From Nipponacmea schrenckii (Eukaryota; Mollusca; Gastropoda; Lottiidae), in NCBI GenBank assembly GCA_030562195.1, contig JAUJPP010000003.1, forward strand, positions 31,502,602 to 31,566,601: a stretch of 64,000 bases of DNA, given 5' to 3'. Numbering within the stretch: position 1 is the stretch's first letter; every line of letters starts with the position of its first letter. Below, one piece after another: positions 21,541 through 31,140 of the stretch. The notes beneath the pieces were generated by a model, which worked only from the letters and a program-made list of their open reading frames with translations, was not told the origin of the DNA and made no database searches. The translations under genes were made by a program, and so were the position numbers.

Positions 21541-21786
21541 TCTCAAGCCTATATTACAGTGTCATAGTCAAAAGTATTTTTGTAACTTGCATTGAGCAAG
21601 GACAAATTTTTATTATTTTGTTATATTCTACAATTATACAGATCATCACTTTTTTCCTACTGCCTGATGATCTAATGATGCCAAAGTAATTTCAAATAAA
21701 AAGCATTTTGAAGAGATGAAGAGATTAAGACAAAAAAAAGGTTAAAAACCATAACCACAGTTAAGTATTATTATAACTCTTATACA

Positions 21787-23356
21787 TTATAACACAGTGT
21801 ACATGCTTAAATCATCTTTATCAAACTTCAGTCGTTGTCGCCTGTCAACCGTTGGTTCTTTTAGGATTTTCTGGATTTGTACATCAGCTATTACCATTTT
21901 ATCTTCAAAGTTCGGCCAAACAAAACAATCAGATTCATTTATTTTTCTTAAGAAGCTAACAGTCTTTTCACCCTCTGCACTCATAACTGTCACTTGACCA
22001 ATATAAAAAATTTCTCTGTTGATTTTGCCTACTGAAAATTTGACAAGAGCCCATTGTCCACATCTTACCGCAAGCATCTCATCTTCAATTTCAGAATCAG
22101 ATGAATCTCCTAAATCCATCTCAACTTCACAATCACTGTCTTCTTCATCTAATACTGTTTCACATTTCTTCTTTAGTTTCTTATCATTTGTTGTTTTCTT
22201 TTTTACGTTTTAATTCAGTTTCTTTAATTTTTTCTCTAACCTCTGCTTCAGTTAAACATTCTGCCAAACATCTTTTCACTCTGTGATTTGTCTTCCTCTT
22301 CTCAGGTATTGTGAACTGCAAATGATTTAATATCGCCTTCTCTAAACTTGATTTTGGACTCATTGTAGCATTAGATTTTTGTTGTACAGGAGATAAAACT
22401 TGCTCTGATCCCTGCAACTGTTTTTTTCTGTTTCGGTAGAAGCGAAAGCATAAGGCTGTGATGGACAGGTAATTTCTTTGGAAATTCTCAATGGGTTGTA
22501 TGGATATATACCAGTAGATTCAAAGCGAGATATAGCATTTGGTCTAGAAAAGCAGGCTGATGAATGTAGTTTTTTCAATAGAGATGGGAATATAGTTTTG
22601 TCGATGTTTTGGTGACGTGTATCATGGTAATGCTGTTTTACAATATCCCTCCAAGTCGTCTTAACTGATTTATATACTCTCTTGTCCAGTGGTTGAAGCA
22701 AATGCGAAGTGTGGGCAGGTAAACATAGAAGTTCAATGTTATTTTCAATGGCTATGTCTATTATTACAAGAGAAATATGAGAACTGTGACCATCCATGAA
22801 CAACAGTTTGGGACCACGTATATCTTTGGTTTCTTTAACAAATACCTGAATGAACCATTCTTTAAATTGGTCAGCTTCCATCCACCCACTCTTAGAAACA
22901 GTATATCTTGCTGTATCTGGTCCACCAAAACACCAGTTTTGATATAGATGTTTACCTTTGTAAACTACAAAAGGACTAAGAAATTTATCGTCTGCAGGAC
23001 AACATTCCTGAACAGTATACATTCCTTTTGTAGTGGTGCCAACAGTTTTGTGAGGATTTTTCATGCCTTTTTTGCACAAAATCTTCTGTTTACCAGCATC
23101 TGTTTGAAAGTCAGTTTCATCAACATTAAATATATTAGCAGGACTAATTTGCAAATCTAATCTTTCAATAATCATAAAAATCAGACAAAACCTTTTCACT
23201 GCACTGAGAGGCTCTATTCAAAAGAAGATTCTGGCCAATTCTCCTTGAAATAACATTGGACCATCTTTTGTCAAAATTTAACATCCACTCATATCCTGGT
23301 TTACCATTTTTGAACTTATGTTCTAAATTACGCAGTTTAACAAAATCCTCAACTAT
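21787..23356 (-). pseudogene. pogo/Tigger-type (DDE_1) transposase, 5' end cut by a Penelope insertion
   Basis: Part of a CENP-B-like DNA-binding half (GYEWMLNFDKRWSNVISRRIGQ, about 23300-23230) is followed, after a frameshift near 23170, by the DDE_1 core: ANIFNVDETDF (first Asp, near 23125), KLLFMDGHSSH (second Asp, near 22805) and LPAHTSHLLQPLDKRVYKS (third Asp, near 22690). An SRPNAISRFESTGIYPYNP block ends the core. A Lys-rich region and a small C-terminal domain with DCFVWPNFEDKMVI follow, with frame changes near 22400 and 22150. This family cuts and pastes DNA at TA sites. The right side is replaced at about 23357 by the terminal repeat of a PLE, so the N-terminal helix-turn-helix is missing. 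Confidence 0.85.
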
Positions 23357-23485
23357 AACTTCTTTCAATGGCATTTAGTAACTGGGTAATAATTAACTCA
23401 ACACAATTATATGGATAACAATTACTTTAATAAATGACTTGCGATGTTTCGACGAAGATACTTCCGTCTTTATCAAGCAATGATA
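23357..23485 (-). repeat. PLE terminal repeat (pseudo-LTR), copy 1, with hammerhead-like core
   Basis: About 128 bp, closely matching copies at 25995-26122 and 33429-33553. On the minus strand it contains TTGATAAAG, a GACG...CGTC stem with a short loop, then GAAA. That is the layout of a minimal hammerhead ribozyme core (CUGAUGA, stem II, GAAA) with substitutions in the first box. Hammerheads are established in pseudo-LTRs of PLEs. Activity of this variant is doubtful. This copy has one change (GATACTT) in the stem-II loop side. Confidence 0.65.
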
Positions 23486-23756
23486 CAAATAAACCAGAGT
23501 AAGGGGAATATATAGGGCGAGGGGATTAACAACAAAGGCATAAGATGGTTGGTACTAATTACCTGTGAGAGTGGTTTCATAAGATTGGTATGAAGAGATG
23601 ATTACATTTAATTAATACAAAAAAGGATCGGGGTGATAAAGGAAGACATTGTAAACATAAACATAAAGGAGAAGGTGCAAAGCCCCAAAGAAAATTTTAA
23701 AAATTTAAAGAGTAAATTAAATCTAGTGAACAATAAATTATAATGTGATGAGGGGG

Positions 23757-24230
23757 TCATATGCATGGGGGATGTAGAGACCTGTGTCTCTGTTGATGTC
23801 TTCTTATTTGGATGGCTTCATTCAACTGTCTTGTTTTCTTATTATTTTGGTGTTTGGTCAGGGCTGTGATGTTTTCGGTTTTGATCTTGTGTCTTCTATT
23901 GTTTTTGAGGCGTTCGGATACTGCTGATGTTTGGGTTGGGGCTAGAGATAGATGTTCCTGTGTTCTAATGTTGAGAGGGCGCCTGGTTTCACCAATATAT
24001 TCAGCACTGCATGAACATGTTATTTTATACACGCAGCCTTTGGGTGCTTGAGGTGTGGTGGGCTGAAGTTTGCGATTGGCGTGGAGGATGTCCTTGATGG
24101 TTGGCCCAGACGAGAATACTGTTTCAATCCCAACAGTTTGTCTTAGAATTCTTCTGATGTTGTAGGATAGTTTCCCGACGAAGGGAAGAGAGATTCGGAT
24201 TGATGATGCGGGTTTGGGTACTGATGGGAT
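23757..24230 (-). pseudogene. PLE linker and GIY-YIG endonuclease, complete unit
   Basis: The minus frame gives the linker SIRISLPFVGKLSYNIRRIL and GPTIKDILHANRKLQPTTP, then YKITCSCSAEYIGETRRPLN with the GIY and YIG-type strands (about 24032-23975). Next come RTQEHLSLAP, an NNRRHKIKTE block and NEAIQIRRHQ, where the family's catalytic Glu lies in NEAI. GIY-YIG domains nick target DNA for PLE insertion. The domain keeps the CxC-type motif before YIGET. It lies in a different frame from the RT above because of an indel near 24430 and a stop near 24240. The 26.2-26.56 kb copy is about 90% similar by eye but has a longer C-terminus. Confidence 0.85.
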
Positions 24231-24237
24231 GTCTTGC

Positions 24238-25490
24238 TTATTCAGCGTTTTGGTGATGATGTTTTTTTTTTTGTGAATAATTCCGGGTAGCCATTGAAGT
24301 TGGTAACGACATCTTGAAGGTGTTTAAGCTCGTTTTTAAGATTTTCGGGATTACAAATGTTGATAGCACGACGGGTGAGGGTGGATACAATGCCTTTCTT
24401 AACTTGGTTGGAGTTGAAGTGGAGGTATTGGTCGGTTTGCGGTATACATTGGTGGATGTAGTGGTGCCCACTCTTTGGATCTGGACGTCAAGGAAGGAGA
24501 GCTGATCGTTGGCCTCAGTTTCAATGGTAAATTTGATGCGATTTTCTCTACTGTTGAGATAATTAAGTAGCTGGTTGGGGTCATCAGTTTGTTTTAACAT
24601 GGCAAACACATCATCCACTTTGCGGAACCAACATATCGGTGAAATAGGCGAAGTGAGTAGAGCTTGCTGTTCAAAATTGGTCATATATACTTCAGTGATG
24701 AGAGGAGAGAGGGGGCTTCCCATGGGTAAACCATTGAGTTGTGCATAAAGTTCATCCCCCCAACTGAAGTACGTAGAGACTATACACCTCTGTACAAGTG
24801 TGATGATGCTGTTTCTGGTTAATTTGGTATCAAGGGGGTCTGGTAAATTTCGGATTCGGTCTTGGAGAACGGAGATGGCATCTTGACGTGGGATGTTGGT
24901 AAATATATCAACAACGTCATACGATACTAGGCGTCCAGCTTGGTTGATGTCTTTAATCTTCTTGCAAAATTCTTTGGAATCTTTTATGAAAGACGGGGAG
25001 GACCTACCAAGTGGTGAGAGAAGCTTGACAAGGTATTGAGCAGTGTTGTAAAATACGGAGTCACGAGAGCATACAAGAAGTCTGGCTTTGATGGGGTTTT
25101 TGTGTGTCTTGATGGTAGCGCGGGCATAAGGTGGTCGTAGGTGAGATGGTTTGAGGAGAAAACATTGGTTGCTGGTAAGTTCGTGCTTTTCAACTAGCGA
25201 GTTTAGGTATTCTACTTGTGAGGTCGTTAGGGATGAAGTGGGGTCTTTGCGTATGCGACGGTAGGTGGAGGTATCTTTGAGTAGGTTGTTGACCGCCTCC
25301 ATGTAGTCATCGTTGTTCATATTTACCGTGGACTTGCCTTTATCAGCTGGAAGAATGGTGATGTTGTTGTTCTTCTTTAGTTCTTGAATGGCAGTTCTTT
25401 CTTGTTTGTTGAGGTTGTGTTTTTCTGGCTTAGCTTTAAAAATAAGGTCTGTGATTTGGTGACGAAGGAATTCTATGTTTCCCCCAGGAG
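24238..25490 (-). pseudogene. Penelope-like reverse transcriptase, complete unit
   Basis: A long open RT frame. NIEFLRHQITDLIF and LPADKGKSTV (conserved ADKG) lie at about 25475-25330, upstream of the first Met at 25320. Then come IKTHKNPIKARLLV near 25090, LVSYDVVDIFTNIP near 24915 (catalytic Asp), NGLPMGSPLSPLITEVYM near 24740-24690, CWFRKVDDVFAML near 24625 (VDD box) and QLSFLDVQIQ near 24500. The frame is lost near 24430 but the next frame reads TDQYLHFNS and KKGIVSTLTRRA, showing a single indel. The KVDD in place of YVDD is a substitution in the catalytic box neighbourhood. One of the better preserved elements in the window. Confidence 0.9.
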
Positions 25491-25997
25491 GAAGTTGGCG
25501 TAATCCTCTTTCAATATTAACAATGAAGTTGTCATAATTTTGGGGAGTTTGTACTGGCGTAAATTTGAGGCCACGGGAGAGAACATTGACTTGGTCGTCT
25601 GTAAGTTGGTGGTCCGGAGTTGTCTGGCTTTAATTTGGTCATTGAGCTTGTTGTTGGACTCTGTCTGTTTATCTCGTATGGTTTGGTAGTTGTCCTGGTT
25701 AACACTGAATTTTAGTTGAAGTTGTAGGTCTTCTATGGACTTCAGGATGCGTTGTTTATTGTTCCTGAGGTGCTGTTTTCTTTCACGAATCAATGCTTCA
25801 CTGGCTCTGAGAAGTATGTTATAAGCTGCCTTAGATTCAACAGGGGACTTGAGGGAAAGTCCTTTGGGGACAACTCGGTTGTCGCGGCATCTTAGAAGGA
25901 AGGTGAGATTATTAGAAACTCGTATATACTTCCTTTCTGCTCTGGTTAATTTGTTCATTAGGGGTACTGCCTCATCTCCATGTTGATGTCTGATAAC
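25473..25997 (-). pseudogene. N-terminal ORF of the Penelope-like element
   Basis: From MPLKEVIRHQHG at 26012, whose first codons lie in the terminal repeat, the frame runs through a Lys/Arg/Gln-rich region (RAERKYIRVSNNLTFLLRCR, ALIRERKQHLRNNKQRILKS) with coiled-coil-like spacing and ends at 25473. In another frame the C-terminal part reads DDQVNVLSRGLKFTPV and YDNFIVNIERGLRQLPPGG, the conserved LSKGLxFxPT block just before PLE RT. A frameshift near 25630 therefore separates this from the RT frame. The terminal repeat seems to supply the start codon. Role: N-terminal extension of the RT polyprotein. Confidence 0.7.
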
Positions 25998-26122
25998 TTC
26001 TTTCAATGGCATTTAATAACTGGGTAATAATTAACTCAACACAATTATATGGATAACAATTACTTTAATAAATGACTTGCGACGTTTCGACGAAGGTACT
26101 TCCGTCTTTATCAAGCAATGAT
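25995..26122 (-). repeat. PLE terminal repeat, copy 2, with hammerhead-like core
   Basis: Near-identical to copies 1 and 3. On the minus strand the order TTGATAAAG, GACGGAAGTACCTTCGTC, GAAAC lies at about 26115-26078. It separates the truncated upstream GIY-YIG copy from the complete unit. Confidence 0.65.
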
Positions 26123-26209
26123 ACAAATAAACATAAACATAAAGAAGAAGGTGCAAAGCCCAAAAGAAAATTTAAAAAATTTAAAGAGTAAATTAAATCT
26201 AGTGAACAA

Positions 26210-26557
26210 TAAATTATAATGTGATGAGGGGGTCATATGCATGGGGGATGTAGAGACCTGTGTCTCTGTTAAGCTGAGGTTGATGTCTTCTTATTTGGAT
26301 GGCTTCATTCCACTGTCTTGTTTTCTTATTATTTTGGTTTTTGGTCAGGGCTTTGATGAATTCGGTTTTGATCTTGTGTCTTCTATTGTTTTTGAGGTGT
26401 TCGGATACTGCTGTTGTTTGGGTTGGGGCTAGAGATAGATGTTCCTGTGTTCTAATGTTGAGAGGGCGCCTGGTTTCACCAATATATTCAGCACTGCATG
26501 GACATGTTATTTTATACACGCAGCCTTTGGGTGCTTGAGGTGTGGTTGGCTGAAGTT
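26210..26557 (-). pseudogene. Truncated upstream GIY-YIG copy of the tandem PLE
   Basis: An open frame with KLQPTTPQAPKGCVYKITCP, CSAEYIGETRRPLNIRTQEH, KTEFIKALTKNQNN and NEAIQIRRHQ, ending at ITL. It repeats the C-terminal endonuclease of the downstream complete unit and keeps an intact GIY-YIG frame of 116 residues. Its 5' end is cut at 26557, where LINE endonuclease sequence starts, the expected 5' truncation of the leading copy in a tandem PLE. Between this copy and the next terminal repeat, about 150 bp present in the other unit are missing between short AAATAAAC-like repeats. Confidence 0.85.
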
Positions 26558-26780
26558 TGCCCAAAGCTGTTTCTGCAGAGTTAGATTTTACATGTTAGAA
26601 GAATATATCATTTTCCCATTCATATCTCCATGTTTTTTCCTTATCAAAGGTGCTATGAGTTTCTTGTAAGAAGCATATATGCCGTGTTATTTCTTTTAAA
26701 TGTTTCTATACTTTTAACCTTTTAGATTTTTCACCAAGTCCCCTAACATTTACTGATATCAGTTTAAGGCATGACATTTA
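26558..26780 (-). pseudogene. L1-type LINE endonuclease N-terminal fragment
   Basis: From an ATG at about 26778 the minus frame reads MSCLKLISVNVRGLGEKSKR, stop, KHLKEITRHICFLQETHST and KTWRYEWENDIFF, stop, and ends at ETALG. NVRGL, FLQETH and the W-x-EW block are the first part of the APE endonuclease of L1/Tx1-type elements, a different clade from the GELG-type LINEs elsewhere here. Two in-frame stops are present. It is cut by the PLE at 26557, so it was the PLE's target. Confidence 0.75.
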
Positions 26781-26999
26781 AAACCAAAACATTATGTCGA
26801 ACAATTGACACATAAGAAATTAATATTATTGATTGATGAATTAATTGTATGATAACTAATATTCTGAATAGATATGTGAAACATAAAAGTTGAAACAATA
26901 AACAGAGATTGATCATTGGTATGTAAGATAGAAATCATCTAGATTCTTATCCAAGTTTTTGAAGTGCTCATCAAATTTCAGTTGCAGGGTGATGAATTT

Positions 27000-27404
27000 C
27001 ATTTAATAATATTTTTTTTACTGAATGATGCTGGTATTTATTTGATGCGGGGACAATAACTAAAAAAACGTTTATCGAAAAATCGTCAAAATCGTACGTC
27101 TTATCAATTCCAATGCTCATACCAAGTTCCAATAAGATCCAAATAAAATTGTAGCTTCTATAGTATGGTGGCTGATTAGCCAACAAATCTTTACTTCGTT
27201 CGTTCGAGAGTTAGATGATCATCGGTACAAAGTATGATATTACATGGTTAGATGAATGAAGGTTAGACGAATGCACGGAACGAACGAAGGTAGATTTGTG
27301 GGCCTAATCAGCCGCCATACTATAGTGTCTAAAACAAATGTTGACGGACCGATAGACCGACGGAGCGGGGCGACGAAGATATACGTCCACAATAATCTAA
27401 TGAC
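27000..27404. mobile_element. Hairpin-containing short element (TACGCCC-family neighbour)
   Basis: Contains ACCAAGTTCCAATAAGATCC and GACGGACCGATAGACCGACGG tracts followed by a GGGGCGACGAAGATATACG end, all typical of the same short-element family as 34.2-34.85 kb. In its middle is a hairpin: CTATAGTATGGTGGCTGATT at 27158-27177 and its near-complement at about 27307-27326, arms of about 48 bp separated by about 75 bp. Confidence 0.6.
27158..27326. repeat. 48-bp inverted repeat forming a hairpin
   Basis: Left arm at 27158-27206, right arm at about 27278-27326, ending CGCCATACTATAG. Both arms contain AACAAATCT/AGATTTGT-like and TTCGTTCG/CGAACGAA blocks. This is a small snapback MITE by structure. 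Confidence 0.6.
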
Positions 27405-28745
27405 ATTCGATGCCACGACTGTCAAACATCCAACGTGAACGTGCCATTGGTATGCTGAATACGGGAACGTCCGTAACTGGCGTTGCCCGGGCTATGGGAT
27501 GCAGTCGACGGACTATCCATGATCTCCGGTCACGTCTACACCGAACAGGCACCACAGCGGACCGGCCTCTTACAGGAAGGTCACGTGTTACGTCACAAGT
27601 CCTACGTCATTTACGAAATCGCTTCGTCACTGCAACATCCACACGGAATGAGTTGTTTAGAGGTCGAGTGACTGCCCAAACCATACGGAATTGCCTGCGC
27701 ACTGTTGGTCTCCATGCTCGCCTACCACCGACGTCAAGGGCTTCTGTGGGTACGACGGCATCTGAGATGGACTGGAATAACGTCTTCAATGATGAGCCTA
27801 GATTCAACTTGCGCTTTGTAGATGGGAGGGTCAGAGTTTGGAGGAGACGTGGGGAACGCAACGCCCAGTGTTGCGACAGAAAGTGGATTCCTTCGGGGAG
27901 GAAGTGTGATGGTTAGGGGTGCCTTTACTGGTCCTGTCCGATCCAAATTGTTCCTTGTTCAAGGAAACCTCACAGCTGCGGGATAAAGAGACCAAGTGCT
28001 CCTTCCAGAGCTTGTACCATTCATGGCAGAGGTTTGACCTTTCAGCATGACAATGTCAGTCCACATACGGCCAATTTGACGACAAATATCCTGAGGAACA
28101 CTGGCATCAATGTTATGGAGTGGCCTTCACGATCTCCTGACCTTTATCCTATCGAGCATGTATGGGATGTGCATGGCAGAAGACTCCGTGAATCGAGGAG
28201 CCTTCCACAGAACTTGCAATAACTTGGTCAGAGTTTGTAGGAGACGTGGGGAACGCAGCGCCCAGTGTTGCGTACAGAAAGTGGATTCCTTCGGGGGCGA
28301 AAGTGTGATGGTTAGGGGTGCCTTTACTGGTCCTGCTCGATCCAAATTGTTCCTTGTTCAAGGAAACCTCACAGCTGCGAATAAAGAGACCAAGTGCTCC
28401 TTCCAGAGCCTGTACCATTCATGGCAGAGGTTTGACCTTTCAGCATGACAATGTCAGTCCACATACGGCCAATTTGACGACAAATATCCTGAGGAACACT
28501 GGCATCAATGTTATGGAGTGGCCTTCACGATCTCCTGACCTTTATCCTATCGAGCATGTATGGGATGTGCAAGGCAGAAGACTCCGTGAAGCGAGGAGCC
28601 CTCCACAGAACTTGCAGGAACTTGGTACCATGATGGTGCGGTTATGGCAACGCATCCCCAAGCTGTGTTCCGACGTATGCTGCAGTCTATGAGAAGACGT
28701 TGTATGGCAGTTGAGAACGCTCATTGAGGACACACACGTTATTGA
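27405..28745 (+). pseudogene. Tc1-type transposase with a 407-bp internal tandem duplication
   Basis: The N-terminal paired-like region is well kept: MPRLSNIQRERAIGMLNTG (27410 onward), VARAMGCSRRTIHDLRSRL and the GR-R-type ADRPLTGRSRVT. Then come NVFNDEPRFNL (first Asp, about 27780-27812), GGSVMVRGAFTG-type sequence in a shifted frame near 27900, LTFQHDNVSPHTA (second Asp) and SPDLYPIEHVWD (Glu). The block from about 27831 to 28237 is repeated at 28238 to about 28637, so the second Asp, Glu and flanks occur twice. The frame ends at LCSDVCCSL after the second copy. Tc1 enzymes cut and paste at TA. No inverted termini were found. Confidence 0.85.
27831..28637 (+). repeat. 407-bp tandem duplication inside the Tc1 transposase
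   Basis: TCAGAGTTTG starts both units, at 27831 and 28238. The copies differ by only a few substitutions and small indels by eye, for example GGGATAAAG versus GAATAAAG and GTGCATGGCAG versus GTGCAAGGCAG. A recent duplication or slippage event is implied. Confidence 0.8.
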
Positions 28746-28959
28746 CATTCAGTCAACAAATTTGTAATTACCACTCGTGTGTGTTTCCATGGCATTTCCG
28801 GTGGAACCAGCTTCCTTATGAATATGACCATCACTGCACAACATCAAAAAACTGTCATAGAATGAAATAAAATCGTTATTTACCGACAATCTTTATCCCT
28901 GTTCAATTTATCGACCTCCAAACAAGTGTGAAGTTTCTTTTTTAACTGAGTTTATTTGC

Positions 28960-29615
28960 AGAAGTTTTGAAAGAGGCTGAAGTCGAAGCGATTAGTCGAA
29001 GCATGACCCCGAAGGAATATGAGGTAACCCTTTCTTCGCCGGAAAATGCGGCAATCCTCAGAGTAGCTGACCCAGTCATGATAGAAGGAGCGGTAATCAT
29101 CTTCGGAAACAAAAAGATGGGAACGTGTCAGTTTTGCTGAAGTCGAAGCGATTAGTCGAAGCTGGACCCCGAAGGAATATGAGGTAACCCTTTCTTCGCC
29201 GGAAAATGCGGCAATCCTCAGAGTAGCTGACCCAGTCATGATAGAAGGAGCGGTAATCATCTTCGGGAACAAAAAGATGGGAACGTGTCAGTTTTGGGTA
29301 CACTGGTTGCCAAGGGCGTTCAAAGATAGCATCTTACATAAAGTTTTTGCACAGTGTCATCATCATAAATGAACGGCTTTATGAAGGCAATGAATTTAAG
29401 AATGGCATAAAGGCGGTAGAAATGGTCATTAGTCATAATCAATTTGGCGAAGTGCCACACATGCTAACACTTTTCAAGGGCACATGTAGAGCTTTAGTGA
29501 CGACTAGAGGATGCTTTTCCCCTTTGTTTACGATGTCGATGTTTAGGCCATAAGGGTGGAGATTGCCCGAGGAGAAAGGACTAAGTTTACAATAAATCAA
29601 ACACAAAACGTAATA
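28960..29615 (+). pseudogene. gag-like/ORF1 protein with CCHC knuckle and in-frame 162-bp duplication
   Basis: A plus frame reads EVEAISRSMTPKEYEVTLSS, ENAAILRVADPVMIEGAVII and GNKKMGTCQF, then a TGA, then the same 54 codons again with W in place of M, continuing WVHWLPRAFKDS. Downstream, in other frames, come GNEFKNGIKAVEMVISHNQF, PHMLTLFKGTCRALVTTRG and the CLRCRCLGHKGGDC zinc knuckle (C-x2-C-x4-H-x4-C) near 29545-29585. The RRM-like plus CCHC layout fits ORF1/gag proteins of non-LTR elements that bind RNA. There are three frame changes. An acceptor-like TTTATTTGCAG precedes the open part at 28951-28961. Confidence 0.6.
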
Positions 29616-29749
29616 TCAAGCAATAACGTAATCAAACTATTTAACTACCAAAAAATAATCCCCCCGGCGACGGAAAATCATGAAGTGATTTGTGTACCAC
29701 CAAGTTCGCCTCTTGTGGCTATCAAACATAATTCATGAATAGGTCTATC

Positions 29750-30660
29750 ATACTGACGAGAGGCGGTTTTATTTTTATCCTTTCTAACATGACCGTCCTG
29801 ACTAGGATAAACTTCTAGTACTAAAGCCAGTTTCCATTATGCTCTAGGCAAATGTGGATCTAAAAAATACACAAATCTCCTACTTTTAGGTTATCTCTAG
29901 AATGATACCATTTGTTTCTTACAAGCAGATTAGGAGCAAAATGTCCTAACCATTGTTCCCAAAACAACTGAATTCTATGCTGAACAGAATTATTTAACTG
30001 TCTAAGGTTCAAAATATCTTGCTTATGTGGCTGAGGCGAAATATTAGTATGACCTAATAATAGTGACTTAGGCGTAATTGGAGGAGCATCCAAAACATTA
30101 TTAGAGGACGGATATGAAGGTCTACTGTTAACTAAAAAACTAGCTTCATATAAAATTGTTATCCATTGACATTGAGTATATGTACCAAAATTAAACACAT
30201 CGTCAATAGCTTTCCTTACTGATTTAATCAATGATTCAACGGCTTCATTCATGTGACTGGCTGTACGGCAATTAAACTTCCAATCAAATAAAGTTTCCTT
30301 TTCAGTACGGTTATTCCGAATTAGATCTACATTCCAACCTAGAATCATTTCTCGTAAATAAACTTGACATCCGACATAATTTGTCCCATTACCAGAAAAA
30401 CTAAACTTTGGCCAACCTCTTATTGCAGAAAACCTTCTCAAGGCCATCAAGAAGTGGTCAGTAGATTTGTCGATGACTAACTCTACATGTATAGCTCTTA
30501 TTGTTAAACATGCAAAAATACATCCATAGGCTTTATCAACTGTTTTCCTTCCAATCTTAACTTTCAATGGACCAATTAAATCAAGAGAAGTATTTGCAAA
30601 TGCAGGTGTATTAAAATCTAAGCAACAACTTGACAACAATCCCATTTTCTGATCTAACAA
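29750..30660 (-). pseudogene. BEL/Pao integrase core and C-terminal module
   Basis: FANTSLDLIGPLKVK (first Asp, near 30590), YGCIFACLTIRAIHVELV, FSFSGNGTNYVG (where the family has D-N-G/D-x-x-N, here Ser-Gly-Asn, so the second catalytic Asp is altered), then WKFNCRTASHMNEAVESLIK with the Glu of the DDE triad near 30235. Next are ILYEASFLVNSRPSYPSSN and LLLGHTN, then the DUF5641-type part FWEQWLGHFAPNLLVRNKW and LKVGDLCIF. After a frame break near 29860, WKLALVLEVYPSQDGHVR ends the module. Enzyme: insertion of element cDNA. The altered acid and the frameshift indicate an inactive copy. Confidence 0.85.
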
Positions 30661-30664
30661 AGGC

Positions 30665-31140
30665 TGGCGTCTCCGTTAATTAAACATGAGAAATGTATGA
30701 TCTGGCAATGGTTCTAACACCTAAAATCCAATATTTTTGACGAGATTCATCTACGAGTCTCTTATATCCAGGATGACCCGATTTTCTGTGTAACGACTCC
30801 AGCATCAATCTTACGAGTGCATGTTTTCTGGGTAATATAACTGGGTATCTCATATCATAATTAAGATGTTCGGCCTTATCAAATCTTCCATTGGCTCTAA
30901 TTACCCCATTGTCGTCTTTAAACTGTTGAATTCCTGCTAAGGCTTTGTTTTCGGCATCAAAATTATATTGTATCTTCTTTATTAGAAATATCTCAGCCTG
31001 TTTTATTTCTTCAGGTGTAACATTCCCTAAATATCTATCATTCGGTCTGAGTTGACAGTTCCTTATAAACCTTAACCATATGGCTGTATAACGGCGAATT
31101 TTAATCCAATCAGAACTTCTCTCTATCAATGAATTGACGA
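30665..31140 (-). pseudogene. BEL/Pao integrase zinc-binding region
   Basis: Contains IWLRFIRNCQ, LTPEE-like VTPEEIKQAEIFLIKKIQ, DDNGVIRANGRFDKAEHL, PVILPRKHALVRLMLESLHR, SGHPGYKRLVDESRQKYWIL and ARSYI. These blocks lead into the H2C2 integrase zinc finger, where the two His are seen (ESLHRKSGHPG). The expected CxxC directly after is lost (reads SHV then stop), so the finger is broken at about 30680. It is continuous in sense with the integrase core but in a different frame. Confidence 0.8.

Larger units (their letters stand above)
23357..26557 (-). mobile_element. Penelope-like element, lineage 2, in partial tandem with three-domain coding region
   Basis: In minus order: a truncated GIY-YIG segment (26557-26210), a terminal repeat with hammerhead-like core (about 26115-25995), N-terminal ORF, RT, linker and GIY-YIG of a complete unit (25990-23757), and a second terminal repeat (about 23480-23357). 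This repeat-unit-repeat layout, with an upstream 5'-truncated copy, is the known tandem structure of PLEs with pseudo-LTRs. The unit is about 2.6 kb. It inserted into the pogo transposase on the left; on the right it abuts a LINE endonuclease scrap. Confidence 0.85.
29690..31140 (-). mobile_element. BEL/Pao retrotransposon 3' fragment
   Basis: Integrase region and C-terminal module of a BEL/Pao element without gag, protease or RT. The right end stops at about 31140, where an oppositely oriented coding scrap begins. The left end runs to about 29690, just after an RPIHELCLI-type terminal block; no LTR pair could be verified. Confidence 0.8.

Noticed and set aside
23812..24051. Plus-strand ORFs over the GIY-YIG copies (also 26299-26538)
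   Set aside because: Antisense shadows of the conserved endonuclease; the repeated appearance only reflects the two PLE copies.
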